Source: Hypomesus transpacificus (lineage: Eukaryota; Chordata; Actinopteri; Osmeriformes; Osmeridae). From it: a DNA stretch of 64,000 nt. Positions 26,203 to 39,188 of this stretch are shown here, one piece after another (within the stretch, counting starts at the first letter, position 1; the number at the start of each line of letters is the position of its first letter). The stretch lies in assembly GCF_021917145.1 (NCBI RefSeq), contig NC_061074.1, forward strand, positions 881,102 to 945,101, read 5' to 3'. The position numbers and the translations under genes were made by a program. The notes under the pieces were generated by a model that had not been told where the DNA came from, made no database searches, and saw only the letters and a list, made by a program, of their open reading frames with translations.

Positions 26203-27287
26203 CTACCAGGGCCTCCACATGGATTTGGAGTAGGTGATAGTAGGTATGTTCTGGGCCTCTTGGTTCTGCGAAGGCTCACTGGCGCTCTGGTTGTGCTCGC
26301 TGTCGGTGTCGTCCAAGTCCGAGCACAGGTCCTCGATGGAGGAGGGGGCGGGAGAGAGGACCGAGGACAGGCCGCCTATACTCCTGCCTCCGGGCGATGC
26401 CAGCGCAGCGCATAGCGCCTCCCCAATCGGCCAAGTGCTGCCATTGTTACTTGAGGTATCCGATATTAAATCCATGAACATGTCCTGAAAGTGTTCCTCG
26501 TTAAGGGGCATGCACTCTAACAGATGGTTGAGGAGCTCTGCTGCAACCGTTGCATCTATCCCGGGACAGTTAGACACGAACATATGGACCTCGTGCATGC
26601 ATTGGATGTAGCCAGCCGCGAATCTCTCACTGGCTTCCCGGTTCAATGATTCCGTCTCTACAAAGCAAAAAAAAAAAAAAAAAGGGGAATAAGACACGTT
26701 GAATAAAAAACACATGAACAGGTGGAGGTGGTACGCTTACAAATGTTAATCTTCATGCAAGGCCAGTCTGTCATTAATCATTATAGGCTATATTACCTTG
26801 AGTACGATTTTTCAGAATGTGCTCCACTCTCTTCACTGTCATCTCCAGAACCTCTGCGTTCTCCATCTTGGACTGAAGCTGTGAGGACAAGAAGTAGACA
26901 CGGATTACGGTTCATATGTTGTATTATTCTGTAAACATTTGGGTTCAGGCTCCCGAGTCTCTGCACGGCGCAGGGGAGGGTACGGAGGAGGTGCGCCAAA
27001 CTCACGTCAGTCTCAGTAAGCATAGTCCGGAGCTCCTGCAAACTCTCGTTGATACGAGCACGCCTCTTCTTCTCCACCAAAGGTTTTCTTGTCTGTAACA
27101 AAACAAGACAGGATTCCTGTGTAAATACTTTGTAACAAGAGCGCCATATAGCCAACGATTTACAATGCGCACAACATCGTAACTCCAGTTCAGACGCCCA
27201 TACCTTTCTGTCTCCTTTATTCACGCCATAGTATTCATCCTCATCCAAGCAGAGTCCGTTCTTGTTGGGTCGAGCCGAGGGGGCCAT
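26203..27287 (-). CDS. hes6: bHLH-Orange transcription factor Hes6
   Basis: Hairy/E(spl) family nuclear factor acting in neurogenesis and, in fish, the segmentation clock. Coding exons on the minus strand are 27287-27204, 27092-27006, 26878-26797 and 26657-26203. They join in frame to 235 aa. The basic region and helix 1 read KPLVEKKRRARINESLQELR. Helix 2 is in MENAEVLEMTVKRVEHIL, and the loop is short, as is typical of HES6. The Orange domain follows (ASERFAAGYIQCMHEVHMFV), then an acidic serine-rich tail with DLCSDLDDTDSE and the C-terminal Groucho motif WRPW. The start MAPSARPNKNG, the GDRK stretch and the whole Orange domain match HES6. It converges on per1 and has the same orientation as the her8-type gene 3 kb away. 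Human HES6 adjoins PER2, not PER1. Confidence 0.95.
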
Positions 27288-27477
27288 GTTGTTTGGAGCC
27301 CGAGCGGTGCAGAGATAGCCGTTTTGTATTCCACTGTGCTAGTTCTCCGGTCCGCTAAGCAGAGCAGCTGGCAAACGGACCCGTTCAGAGAGAATCTATA
27401 AACTACAGGCGCAGCACCACGCGTTTATTGTGCAATCCTAGCGAGACGTGCTGTTGGCGCTGAGTAGTTGTTGTAAG

Positions 27478-27500
27478 TATTTATAGCGGCTCATTTGCAT
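27478..27500 (-). promoter_or_regulatory. hes6 core promoter (TATA box) with adjacent octamer
   Basis: On the minus strand TATAAATA (27485-27478) lies about 190 bp upstream of the hes6 ATG. ATTTGCAT (POU octamer, plus-strand 27493-27500) is immediately beside it. The assignment rests on position only. Confidence 0.5.
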
Positions 27501-27519
27501 ATGAATGCCGGATTTTGGC

Positions 27520-29685
27520 TGCACCAGCCAGGGGACAACAGAGCGCACACCGTGGGAGCCAATCAGCGCCCGCTCCTTTGTCTTTGACCAGCCCTGGCTG
27601 CGCCGTGCGGATCAGTAGCGGTCACAATAAATCATCTTGTGGGTTAAGTGACCGACGACGATTTTTTTTTTTTTCGTCATACGTTAGCTGTACAAAATTT
27701 TGAAACCGTTGAGATGCGCATTAAGTAGCCGACTGTTGGGGATGGGATTGTGGTCACACTGATCAAACTATTAATGGAGGGACACTGAGGGTATTGTCAT
27801 GCTACACCAGGTAGTGTTCAGTTATGACATTACATGCTTGTTAACACAAACCTTGAAACGAAATATGAAATTTCATTTTTATTCTGACAAATAAACGAAT
27901 GAAGTAGTTAAGGAATTAACCATATGTCAATGGTCACATTAAATTGTGCAAAATACGTATTATTTTGGTCATTGTTCTGTAGGTGTTCACTATTTAAGTT
28001 ATATAGGCTACGATATGTTTCTGACAACCATTTTGTTCAAATATGACTTGAAAGATTACATACAGGACTACCTCAAAACACTCATCCTTTTGTTCTGCCC
28101 AAAACCCTTTCCATTTTACAGTGCTTTGCCGTCCAAGACTCTATGGACTTCTCTCTGCGCGGATTGGCGGATGTAACGCGATGCCTTCAGTTGGCAGCTG
28201 CTGACGGTGGCCCCTTGGCCAAAACGGAATCAGCCCGGGGAATTAAGGGCCCTTCCCCAAAGAAAACGACAGGTGTTAGCCTGCGCCTCGTTTGTTCTCG
28301 TCGTTGTTTAGTGACTCTTCTGATTTGTGTGGAATGGCACTCTCACGCACTGCAGATAGGAGATATAAGAATAGGAGGCACTGAGTTTCAAAGTTGTGTG
28401 ATGCGCAGACTATAGACTAATGCCATTAATTGTATATTGTGCAATCTGAGCGAGTACACTTGTAGGCCTAAATTAAAGACAACAACAATTGAGTGATGGT
28501 TTCTCAAATTGGTCCACATCACATATTAAGATACCAAATGTAAAAGTTAGTTAAACGAGTATTTAAACACGCACGATAGGCTACATTTCTTCAGCATATA
28601 TGTTTGAGACCAGATCTCAACTCTTGCCCTCGTTGCATGTGTTATGTATGTGTACAGCGTATTGTCATGCAAATTGCCCCCACAATAGAGCGTTGGTGTT
28701 CATTCCAAGTGTAGGAGATGTTATTTCTCAGGTAGGATAAACAAAATCATATCGTTTGGGATCACTTTTACACACGGTGTTTCCGCCAGGGCAATAAATA
28801 GAGTAGGCCATCTACAATCCCAAATGATAACAGAACTCCGGGGCTTTGAAGTGGAGGGATTTGGCACCTCGCCACCCCCACGCTTTGCTCCAGATCTCCC
28901 TTAATGGTCTGGACTGTGGAGAGCGCAGCTGTCTCGGCCCGCTTTTGTTCGGGAACTCGCAGAGGGGCTGCAGGCGCCCCTTCCCTCCTCCACCACTCCT
29001 ACCCGCGGGCTTCATTAGATCTGTCGCCAATTATAATGGGTTTACCATTGGGAGGGAACAGACAGTGTACAATTTTTATTTTCCACAGAATTCAAGTAAT
29101 GAACCATTCCCCAGTTACGGTGGCAACAATGTGGGGTTAAAAACGCGGGCATAAATAGTTTCACATTTATTTTAAGATGATGACTGACTAAAATGGTAAC
29201 AAGTTCAGTGGCTTAGCATAACGTCACTGGCATATTCCCAGGGTCATTGTCCAAGTACCCTAATGTTGACCTCCTGTGGTTTCTAAACCACCTGTTAACC
29301 AAAACATACACAATCCACACCCTCATCCGCATGCAGCTTTATCATAAACATAAACGGAAGTTTACAGTGTATAGGTTGTAAATTCTATACAATTAATGTA
29401 AGCTTATGGTTATCTTATAATTTTTCTTGACGGTTTTATTTTCTACATTTGATTAGTGATGGTTGGATCACATCACAGATTCTGAATCAGTAAAGGGTAG
29501 TGAAGGTTAGGTTTAGTCAAATTCAGATTTGCCAACTCATCAAAGAGAATGACTATCCGAAAGGCAAATAATTGAAAGTATGTAAACCAGATTATTATTT
29601 CAAAATCTGTGTTATGTGATAAAATGGTTTGAAACAAGGTTTGAAATGTGAAAAAGAGACCAAGTGCACATTGCATATATACATA
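27520..29685. other. hes6-her8 intergenic region
   Basis: No gene is seen. The stretch 28,830-29,120 is GC-richer, lacks simple repeats and contains homeodomain-like cores (CATTAGATC, CCAATTATAATGG). It could be a regulatory element shared by the two repressors, but conservation cannot be judged from one genome. The end of the her8 transcript is probably at TTTATT (minus-strand AATAAA) near 29,687. Confidence 0.35.
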
Positions 29686-30032
29686 CTTTATTGATATTGG
29701 TTAAAATACAAAAAACGAGGAAGTATAAAAGCTAAATTATGCATAGAAGCTAAGGAGCAAAGTTGAAACATATTATTCAAAAATAAATAAAAAAGTTAAT
29801 ACAATAAATATAAGAAAATATTAATAAGAGCCTTCTACAATGCAGGCTACAGGAAGTCAACTTCTGACTGGAAGTACTGAAAGGTCTGTATAGAATCATA
29901 GCACACCTAAAATACACTGGAACAAAACCGCCCCACACTTTAGTCTTCTGAGTAAGCATATCTATAAGATACATAACAGAGGAGGGTCTAACATGGAAAT
30001 TGAGAGCACAGGCCAAAGTCCCACAACATCTT

Positions 30033-31207
30033 TCACCAGGGTCTCCACATCTCGAGCATGCCCAGGTGAGGGCTGTGGAGGTGGGGACTGCTGGCCAGGA
30101 ACAGGGCCCTTTCCTGGGCCCCAGCGGGAGAGATAGACCCCTCTCTCTGGATCACCCTCCCAGACCGTGGGTCTCCTCGGGCAGGTGTGCCTGGGGCAGC
30201 AAGTCCCTGTCTGGATGGAGGGACATCATGCCGGGTGTTAGCCTGCAGAGTGGGCTCTTCTGTGGATCTGGGCAGGGACTTGAGCAGGTGGTTGAGCAGA
30301 CGTGAACCCAGGGTTTTGTCCATCCACTCACAAGTGAGCAGCATGTTATGGACCTCGTGCATACACTGGATGTAGCCTGTGCTGTACTTCTGTTGGGCCT
30401 CCAGGCCTAGAGTTGGATCTGGTGTGGGATGGGCATGCATGGAGATAGTCAATTAAACATGTAATAGCGCCTCTTTGTGGAGGCATTTAGGAACTGCAAG
30501 TAAATATTGGAAGTTTGACATTGTCATTTCACAAGCCAATATTAACAAGTTATTTTTGTTATTGTCATTTATACTTGTTGACATTACATTCTGCAGACTA
30601 TACGTGGACAGTATCCTAAAAGCCTACTATTTACAGTTGTAAGAACAATAATATGCATCAGTTTGGCCAATAAACAGATATTGTGATTTGTTTGAAAACT
30701 TACCACATAATGTGTTGCTCTGAATATTCTGCAGATGCTTCACTGTCATCTCAAGAATGTCGGCCTTTTCAAGTTTCGATTGCTGATGAGGAAAACTGAA
30801 GTTAGACTACAATCTGCGAATACTGATCGGCTAAAGAGCTACAAAATTCTATGAAAATTGTAGGCTTTATAATATACTCACGTCAAGTCTGAAAGCTCCG
30901 ACAACAGTTTCTTTAAGTTGGTCCAAACAATTATTTATCCTTTCCCGTCGTTTCCTCTCAATGAGTGGCTTTCTCAGCTAAAGATGAAATGAATGAAAAT
31001 GTACTCGGTTAATGTGATTAAGTGAATATACTGCATGCCTAGTTACAAACTAAGGCACAGACTCACAACACTTAAGATGAAGCCTACATCCTATATCCGA
31101 TTAAAGACACCTGTTGATGTAATCCAAGGAAAGTAGTCAACTACCTTTCTCTCTTCCTTGGCATTTGAGTGTTTCCCCACGGTATGCGCCATGGCAGAAG
31201 CGGTCAT
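30033..31207 (-). CDS. her8a: bHLH-Orange transcription factor, Her8/Hes8 type
   Basis: Hairy/E(spl) repressor. Coding exons on the minus strand are 31207-31145, 30977-30882, 30782-30704 and 30418-30033, giving 207 aa. After MTASAMAHTVGKHSNAKEER comes the basic-helix 1 region RKPLIERKRRERINNCLDQL, with the proline typical of HES basic regions. Helix 2 follows (KLEKADILEMTVKHLQNIQ), then the Orange domain (YSTGYIQCMHEVHNML) and a poorly conserved tail ending MWRPW. The loop is longer than in Hes6. ETVVGAFRLDQSKLEKADIL is what I recall for zebrafish Her8a. Placement beside hes6 fits an old tandem pair. The first ATG is used; a second in-frame Met is at residue 6. The exact her8 copy is uncertain. 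Confidence 0.85.
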
Positions 31208-31298
31208 GTCTCCTCTACTGCGCGCTGGTTGTGTGAGAATGGTTTGCCTGTCAGAATCTTAGATCCTCTTTGGGGCAATCCGCGCGGAGCACCCCTCC

Positions 31299-31306
31299 TA
31301 TTTATA
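31299..31306 (-). promoter_or_regulatory. TATA box of the her8-type gene
   Basis: TATAAATA on the minus strand, about 92 bp upstream of the ATG, within CCTATAAATAGG (itself a CArG-like palindrome). Confidence 0.6.
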
Positions 31307-31351
31307 GGACAGAATTAGCATGTGAATGCTCAAGCTCTTTGGCTGAGGTAT

Positions 31352-31359
31352 TTTCCCAC
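31352..31359 (-). promoter_or_regulatory. Candidate RBPJ/Su(H) site upstream of the her8-type gene
   Basis: Minus strand reads TGTGGGAA, matching the (C/T)GTGGGAA RBPJ consensus, about 50 bp upstream of the TATA box. Many Hes/her genes are Notch-responsive through such sites. It is a single site with no paired arrangement seen. Confidence 0.4.
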
Positions 31360-31399
31360 ACACGGGGTCGCTCCCAGCGGCCCGCTCCCATCAGTCAAG

Positions 31400-33865
<2,466 letters not shown>

Positions 33866-34234
33866 TTGACCCCTTTTTTATTGCATTGTAGATTTAATTG
33901 TAAATCGCTACATTAACTTATCCTTGAATATGTGTCTATAAATTGATTTGGGTCCACCTGTGTCAAAATGAATTGATTGGACAAAGTTTACAAAGACACA
34001 CCTGTGTACATATGGTTCCACAAATAATCCATGATACAATTATTCATAGATTAAAGCCATTTCTTAAGCTTTGAGTGTCCCAGTGGCCTCAATAATTTGT
34101 TAAATGGAAGAAGTTTGTTACCACCAGGACTCTATCTACTAGGCCGTCCGTCTAAACTGAGAAACAGGGCAAGAAGGACCTTATCAGGTATAAAAAGTAA
34201 AAAACCTAACTTAATATCACAAGTAATGGATCCT

Positions 34235-34704
34235 GCATGCAGGGTGAGGTGTAACACACACACACACACACATGCATGCAGGGTGAAAGGTAACACACAC
34301 ACACATGCATGCAGGGTGAGGTGTAACACACACACACACATGCATGCAGGGTGAGGTGTAACACACACACACATGCATGCAGGGTGAGGTGTAACACACA
34401 CACACAAGCATGCAGGGTGAAAGGTAACACACACACACATGCATGCAGGGTGAGGTGTAACACACACACACATGCATGCAGGGTGAAAGGTAACACACAC
34501 ACACATGCATGCAGGGTGAGGTGTAACACACACACACATGCATGCAGGGTGAAAGGTAACACACACACATGCATGCAGGGTGAGGTGTAACACACACACA
34601 CATGCATGCAGGGTGAGCTGTAACACACACACACATGCATGCAGGGTGAGCTGTAACACACACACACATGCATGCAGGGTGAGGTGTAACACACACACAC
34701 ACAT
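34235..34704 (+). repeat. Minisatellite of CA tracts and TGCATGCAGGGTGAGGTGTAA units
   Basis: There are fourteen copies of a unit of about 34 bp: GCATGCAGGGTGA(GGTG/AAGG/GCTG)TAA plus a (CA)4-6 tract and a short TGCAT link. Variants alternate (GAGGTG and GAAAGG in the middle, two GAGCTG copies near the end), suggesting higher-order duplication. Four reading frames stay open only because of the repeat. Confidence 0.95.
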
Positions 34705-34819
34705 GCTAAAGCGTCCACCAGATAAATAAGCCTTTTCCTGTTTCCCATCATGCTGACCTGAGAGCCTTCTGTTCTGCAGGTTGTTTTAAAAACATATATA
34801 ATTGGGGTTCTTTGCAGAA

Positions 34820-34975
34820 AAGTCTATGTGAGTACAGGGAGAACCTGCACACTCCACACAAAGGCCTGGGAGATGGCCCACCCAAGCACCACACAGTACA
34901 AGACCCCATGTGGGAATCAAAACCAGGACCTTCTTGCTGTGAGGCAGAAGTTCAAGGCAATACAACACCAGGCCA
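34820..34975 (-). repeat. Fragment of a dispersed fish repeat, minus orientation
   Basis: It contains GGGAATCAAAACCAGGACC with TTCTTGCTGTGAGG and an upstream GGGAGAACCTGCACACTCCA, i.e. the reverse complement of the family seen at 4.2-4.35 kb. It sits inside the interruption of the Tc1 relic. Confidence 0.6.
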
Positions 34976-36822
34976 CAAAAGGAGGTGACCAAGAATCCAG
35001 AGGTCTTTCTGAGAGATGACGTCCTCAGCAGAGATGGGGGAACCTGCCGGAAGGACAACCATTTCAGCTGCACTCTGTCAATCAGGCCTCAATGGGAGAA
35101 TGGCTAAACAGAGCCACTCTTGAGTAAAAGGCACATGATGGCCCACTTGGAGTTAGCCAAACAACAATTAAAGGACTCTTGAGAGCATGAGGAAAGAGAT
35201 TTTCTGGAATAACAGGACAAAAATTTAACTCTTTGGGCAGAACGTCGAGCTCTAGTTCTGTCAAACACCAAGCACTGCTCATCGCCTGCTAATAACATTT
35301 CTATGGTGAAGCTTGGTGGTGGCAGCATTGCTGCTAAGTGGCAGGGGCAGGGAAACTGGTCAGAATTGAGCGACCTCAAACTGGGGCACCAGCTCAGGAC
35401 AACAATGACCCAAAGCACACAACCAAGACCTTGGCTTAGGGAAAAGTCTCTGGCTGCTCTTGAGTGGCCCAGCCAGAGCCTGGACTTTATCCCCATAGAA
35501 CATCTGTGGAGAGACCTGAAGATGGCAGTTCACAGCAGCTCCATTCTGCCAGGAAGAATGGGTTAAACTGCCCTCACCCAGGTACGCAAAGCTTGTACAG
35601 ATGTACCCAAGAGGATTCACTGATTTGGGGGGGGGGGGGGGGGGGGGGGGGGAGTCCATTTAAAATTGTATTTACGACACAATACTTTTTGAAGCCATTA
35701 TGAACTCCTGCTGTATTCAATTTAATGATTTAGTCTAGTAACAATCAATTAGGTAGCCTATAGGCAAGAGAAGCGTTCTACATTCTACATGTTTTAAGTA
35801 AGTTGTACAACTACCATCAGCACATATTATAATTGTTACTTTTATAGTTGTTGACTTATTATAAATGTAATTATAGACTATATAAAGACTAAAGACTATG
35901 AAAGTAGCTGTGTTGAAAACTATTTGTTTGATGCCATCCTAAAAGTATTTTGGGTAATTTTAGTTTGATGAGTATTTTTAAGTTAATGACTAGGGTCCTT
36001 TAGATGAAATGTGTTAGATAGACAAAACCAATAAATATGTTTCGGGTTAATCAAAAATGGGTATTCATGTTTAGGTTATACAGTACAGCAGAAAATGAAG
36101 GATCAGAAGTGCAGGCCTATACTTTTGTTGAACATGAGCGCCACCAAATGGACACACATAGAACCAGTCACATGGCTTCCCAAATGTTCCCTCCCTGTCG
36201 CAAATGACGGGGGCAATAGACCAAGCAGAAAAGGGCCAAATAAAAGTAGGCCTACTTTGAGGTGCCTATATTTTCAAAAGCTTTAACCCAGGATTATGTT
36301 CACATGGTTGCTTAAAATATATGCAATGTTTTGATATTGTCATGTCGTTTCAATCAGTGTCATAATCTAGACTACAGTAACTAAATAGGCTACATACAGA
36401 CCAATTTGGTATACACGACAGTTAATGGCAAGAGGCAGGCTACAAACGACATATTTGTGGGCATTAAATGTTTGACCACAAAACACACCCTTGTCTCAGA
36501 CTGAAAACAAGCCGTCTCTTTGACGCCCCCGCCAAGGTCTAATAACAGAGTGCAGTTGGCTACTTTACAACCCGTAATAACCTTGCTGCAACTATTGAGT
36601 GTTGGCACTGAGCCAACGTGCCTCCTCATTAGAGAGAATTGGAGCCTGGGGATCAACAACATAGACCCGTTTTGTCAGCCTCACATTAAAACCAGTTTGA
36701 CGGGGAAAGGTGCGTGGGAAGTGCTTTGTTCTCTCACATTTACCCTTCAGAGCAGCAAGGTAAAGCTAAACTACACCCGCAGAACAAAAAAAAAGGTGAT
36801 TTTATACTGCCCAAAACTCAGC

Positions 36823-38027
36823 ATGGCGTTTACGTTAGTGCTTAGCACGTTTGTAGGCTGTGTTTTTATCGCTATGGGCCATTTAGAAAATTCTCGGTTG
36901 GCGTCCGTCGATTTTAGTTCGTCTGTTCGCTCGGTGTGCAAACCAATTCCCAACACACTCTCTCTTTGCCACGGCGTCGGTTACCGGGAGATGCGTTTGC
37001 CAAACCTGCTTGGCCATGATTCGTTCAAAGAAGCTCAGCAGCAGTCTGCAGCGTGGCTGCCTCTGGTGTCCAAACTCTGTCACCGGGACACAAAGAAGTT
37101 CCTCTGTTCTCTCTTTGCGCCAGTATGCTTACCTGAGCTCACCGGTCCGGTGAGTCCGTGCCGAGGACTGTGTGAAGCTGTACGGGACGGCTGCGTTCCT
37201 GTCATGAAGGCGTTCGGGTTCCCATGGCCCGACATGTTTAACTGCAGCCGCTTCCCGCACGGGACTGAACTATGCATTCCCGTCACCGGAGAACCAAATG
37301 CCAGAGACGTACGACAAAAGAACAAGGAGGATGCTCTGAAAGGTAAGTATTTTTTAGTAGTTGTCGCATGTAGACTTCTGCTACACAGTTGTGTTTACAT
37401 AAAACCAAAACTCCGTTTTGTGTCTTCAGGAGCAGTGATCTGTGACGTGTGCAGCCTGGCCTCTGAGGGAGATATGGACATTCAGAACAACTTCTGCAAA
37501 AGCTCATATGGTGAGAAAAGGAGTAGATGTATTATACAGGGGTTACACTATGGACCCTATCTGCCTTCCCAGAGTGGACCAGTGATGGCAAGCTATTGAA
37601 AACAAGTCTGTGTTCTTAATGTTGGTTCCCTTTTCCTGTTTATCGCCCTGCAGCCTTCAAGCTGCGTCTGGGCAGTGTGTCTGTGGTGGGAGGGGACCGC
37701 CGGGTGGTCCCACTGGGCCGGAGCCGTATCCTGAGGTGGGGGGGTGGAGGAGCGGAGAGGGCGGAGGGGGTCGGGGGGGCCATGGCCCACAGCGCCCTCT
37801 GGCTGTTGGAGGGGGGCATGTGCGCCTGCCCTGGCCTGGATGACCCAGAAGGCTCCCAGAGGGACGGAGAGGAAGGGGCCCATGGTGGCGAGGGGAAGGC
37901 CTGGTGGTTCCTGGGCCTCGCGGAGGCTCAGGAAGGGAGGCTGGTCCTTTCAAGGCTGGTGAGGTGGACCAAGGGGGACAAAGAGCTGAAAAGGTTCATC
38001 AGAAGTACCCTAAAACAGCCCTGCTGA
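36823..38027 (+). CDS. Secreted Frizzled-related protein (sFRP1/2/5 group, Sizzled/Tlc-like)
   Basis: Secreted protein with a Frizzled cysteine-rich domain and a netrin-like (NTR) domain. Such proteins bind Wnts or inhibit Tolloid-type proteases. Exons are 36823-37342, 37430-37510 and 37654-38027; they total 975 nt (324 aa). A signal peptide is seen in the first 20 residues (MAFTLVLSTFVGCVF). The Frizzled domain has all ten cysteines (VCKPIP, LCHGVGY, KFLCSLFAPVC, PCRGLCEAVRDGC, NCSRFP, ELCIP). RLPNLLGH and FPWPDMFNCSRFP resemble SFRP2/1/5. The C-terminal part has six cysteines in an NTR-like arrangement (CDVCSLA, FCKSS, MCACPG, final PC) and an unusual glycine-rich insert after RILRW. The upstream in-frame extension has no signal peptide, so the Met at 36823 is chosen. 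Which sFRP it is (szl, tlc or another) cannot be settled here. Confidence 0.85.
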
Positions 38028-38880
38028 GGAGGGAACAATCAACCCCCCCCCCCCCCGCCTCCCTCACTCCCCATCCACGACACAGCAGACTACCAGATCC
38101 AGGTCATTACTCTACTGGACATACAAGCCATAAAGACATTCAAGTTGAAGAGAAGCTCTCACCTTTCAGATGAATGAACAGTTGTGGGAAGGGGCTGCTG
38201 TGAACCAGGGCTTGGTATGGAACCCCCAGCCATCCACACAGCTGTGGTGCTGAACAAGAACACATGGGGAGGGGTTAGAATAAAAGGCACAGTACTGGGC
38301 CTAGGAGCAGCTTCTGGAACCTGGTTTTGTTCAGACCTTGTTGGATTGACATGTCAAATATCATTTCTACAGCATTAGTTCAACAAAGCAACATTTTCAC
38401 TGTATGTATTTATATTAGGAGCTCAAACATAGCCTCTCAGAGCATAGTAGGTCAATGTTATCAGATGGTGTTGATGTCATTAACTAATGTCCAATACATT
38501 TTCATAAAATGAGCCATAAATACTGCAGTCATTGGAGTTCTCGATCTTTCTGTTGTTTTTGTGGGACAAGGCAACCTGACTCCACACACACCTCACACCT
38601 GGCGCTGTTACCTGAACCCCAACCCTTCTATGAGCATCTCTCTCTCCACCCTATTTACGTACTCTCCTTCTTATTCTCTTCTTATGGCTATGATTTTAAC
38701 CATCCATTTCTCTTCCCTGGCCGTGTGTGTGTGTTTGAGAGGAGTGATGCGGCAGAGATAGGCAAGTCCCTGCAGCGAGATCATGCCCCGTTTGTGACTA
38801 AGCATGGAAGCCGCGGGTAATAATGAATAATTGAAGTCTCAAGCTCTATTACCTTGTCTCCTTCCCACACAAATACAGTC
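38028..38880 (+). other. sFRP 3' UTR and spacer to tomt
   Basis: No conserved coding. AATAAA at about 38,278 in a GTTAGAATAAAAGG context is a plausible poly(A) signal for the sFRP gene. The remainder is low-complexity C-rich (38,044-38,056) and AT-rich sequence. Confidence 0.45.
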
Positions 38881-39188
38881 AGACGAGCTCGTTGGACATC
38901 GTCTTCTCAGTCACTCTGCTTACGCCAAACAAGTGGTTTTTAAAACAGGTGAGTTTCGTACTGTTCTGCGTTTGAAAGAAAACAAAAGCTATGCTAGTGG
39001 ATTTTGAGCTTCAATGTTGAACTTGACTTACATTTCACATACAGTGGGAAGATTGTAGTATATCCGCGTAGAATAAAACCTTTTCAGTGAACGTAATAAT
39101 CATACTGTGATGCGTTATGATGCTGAAGTTATAGTCTACATTACTTGCGTTCGACGTGTGAGGTACGCTTTGCTTTTCGCAGCTTAGG

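Larger units (their letters stand above)
33880..35620 (+). mobile_element. Decayed Tc1-like DNA transposon, interrupted by later sequence
   Basis: Two blocks resemble a common teleost Tc1 element. Block one (about 33,880-34,190) has the 5' non-coding part (TCCACCTGTGTC) and the start of the transposase region (AATGGAAGAAGTTTG). Block two begins at about 34,980 with GGAGGTGACCAAGAA and runs through ACCATTTCAGCTGCACTC, GGTGGTGGCAGCATTGCTG and WPSQSLDFIPIEHLWRDLK to about 35,600, then a 24-bp poly-G. The region between about 34,190 and 34,980 (minisatellite plus a repeat fragment) interrupts the element. Block two also lacks part of the middle of the transposase gene. Stops and indels make it non-functional. 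Only the DLNPIEH-like motif is recognisable, and one proline-aspartate motif residue has changed (DLNP to DFIP). Confidence 0.75.

Noticed and set aside
26107-26488. Plus-strand frames over hes6
   Set aside because: Antisense shadows of the last hes6 exon, whose frame carries the Orange domain and WRPW.
34132-34751. Several cysteine-histidine-rich frames of 160-190 aa and a CRISPR-like spaced repeat
   Set aside because: Product of the CA/TGCATGCA minisatellite. Repeats are directly tandem, without unique spacers, and the host is a vertebrate.
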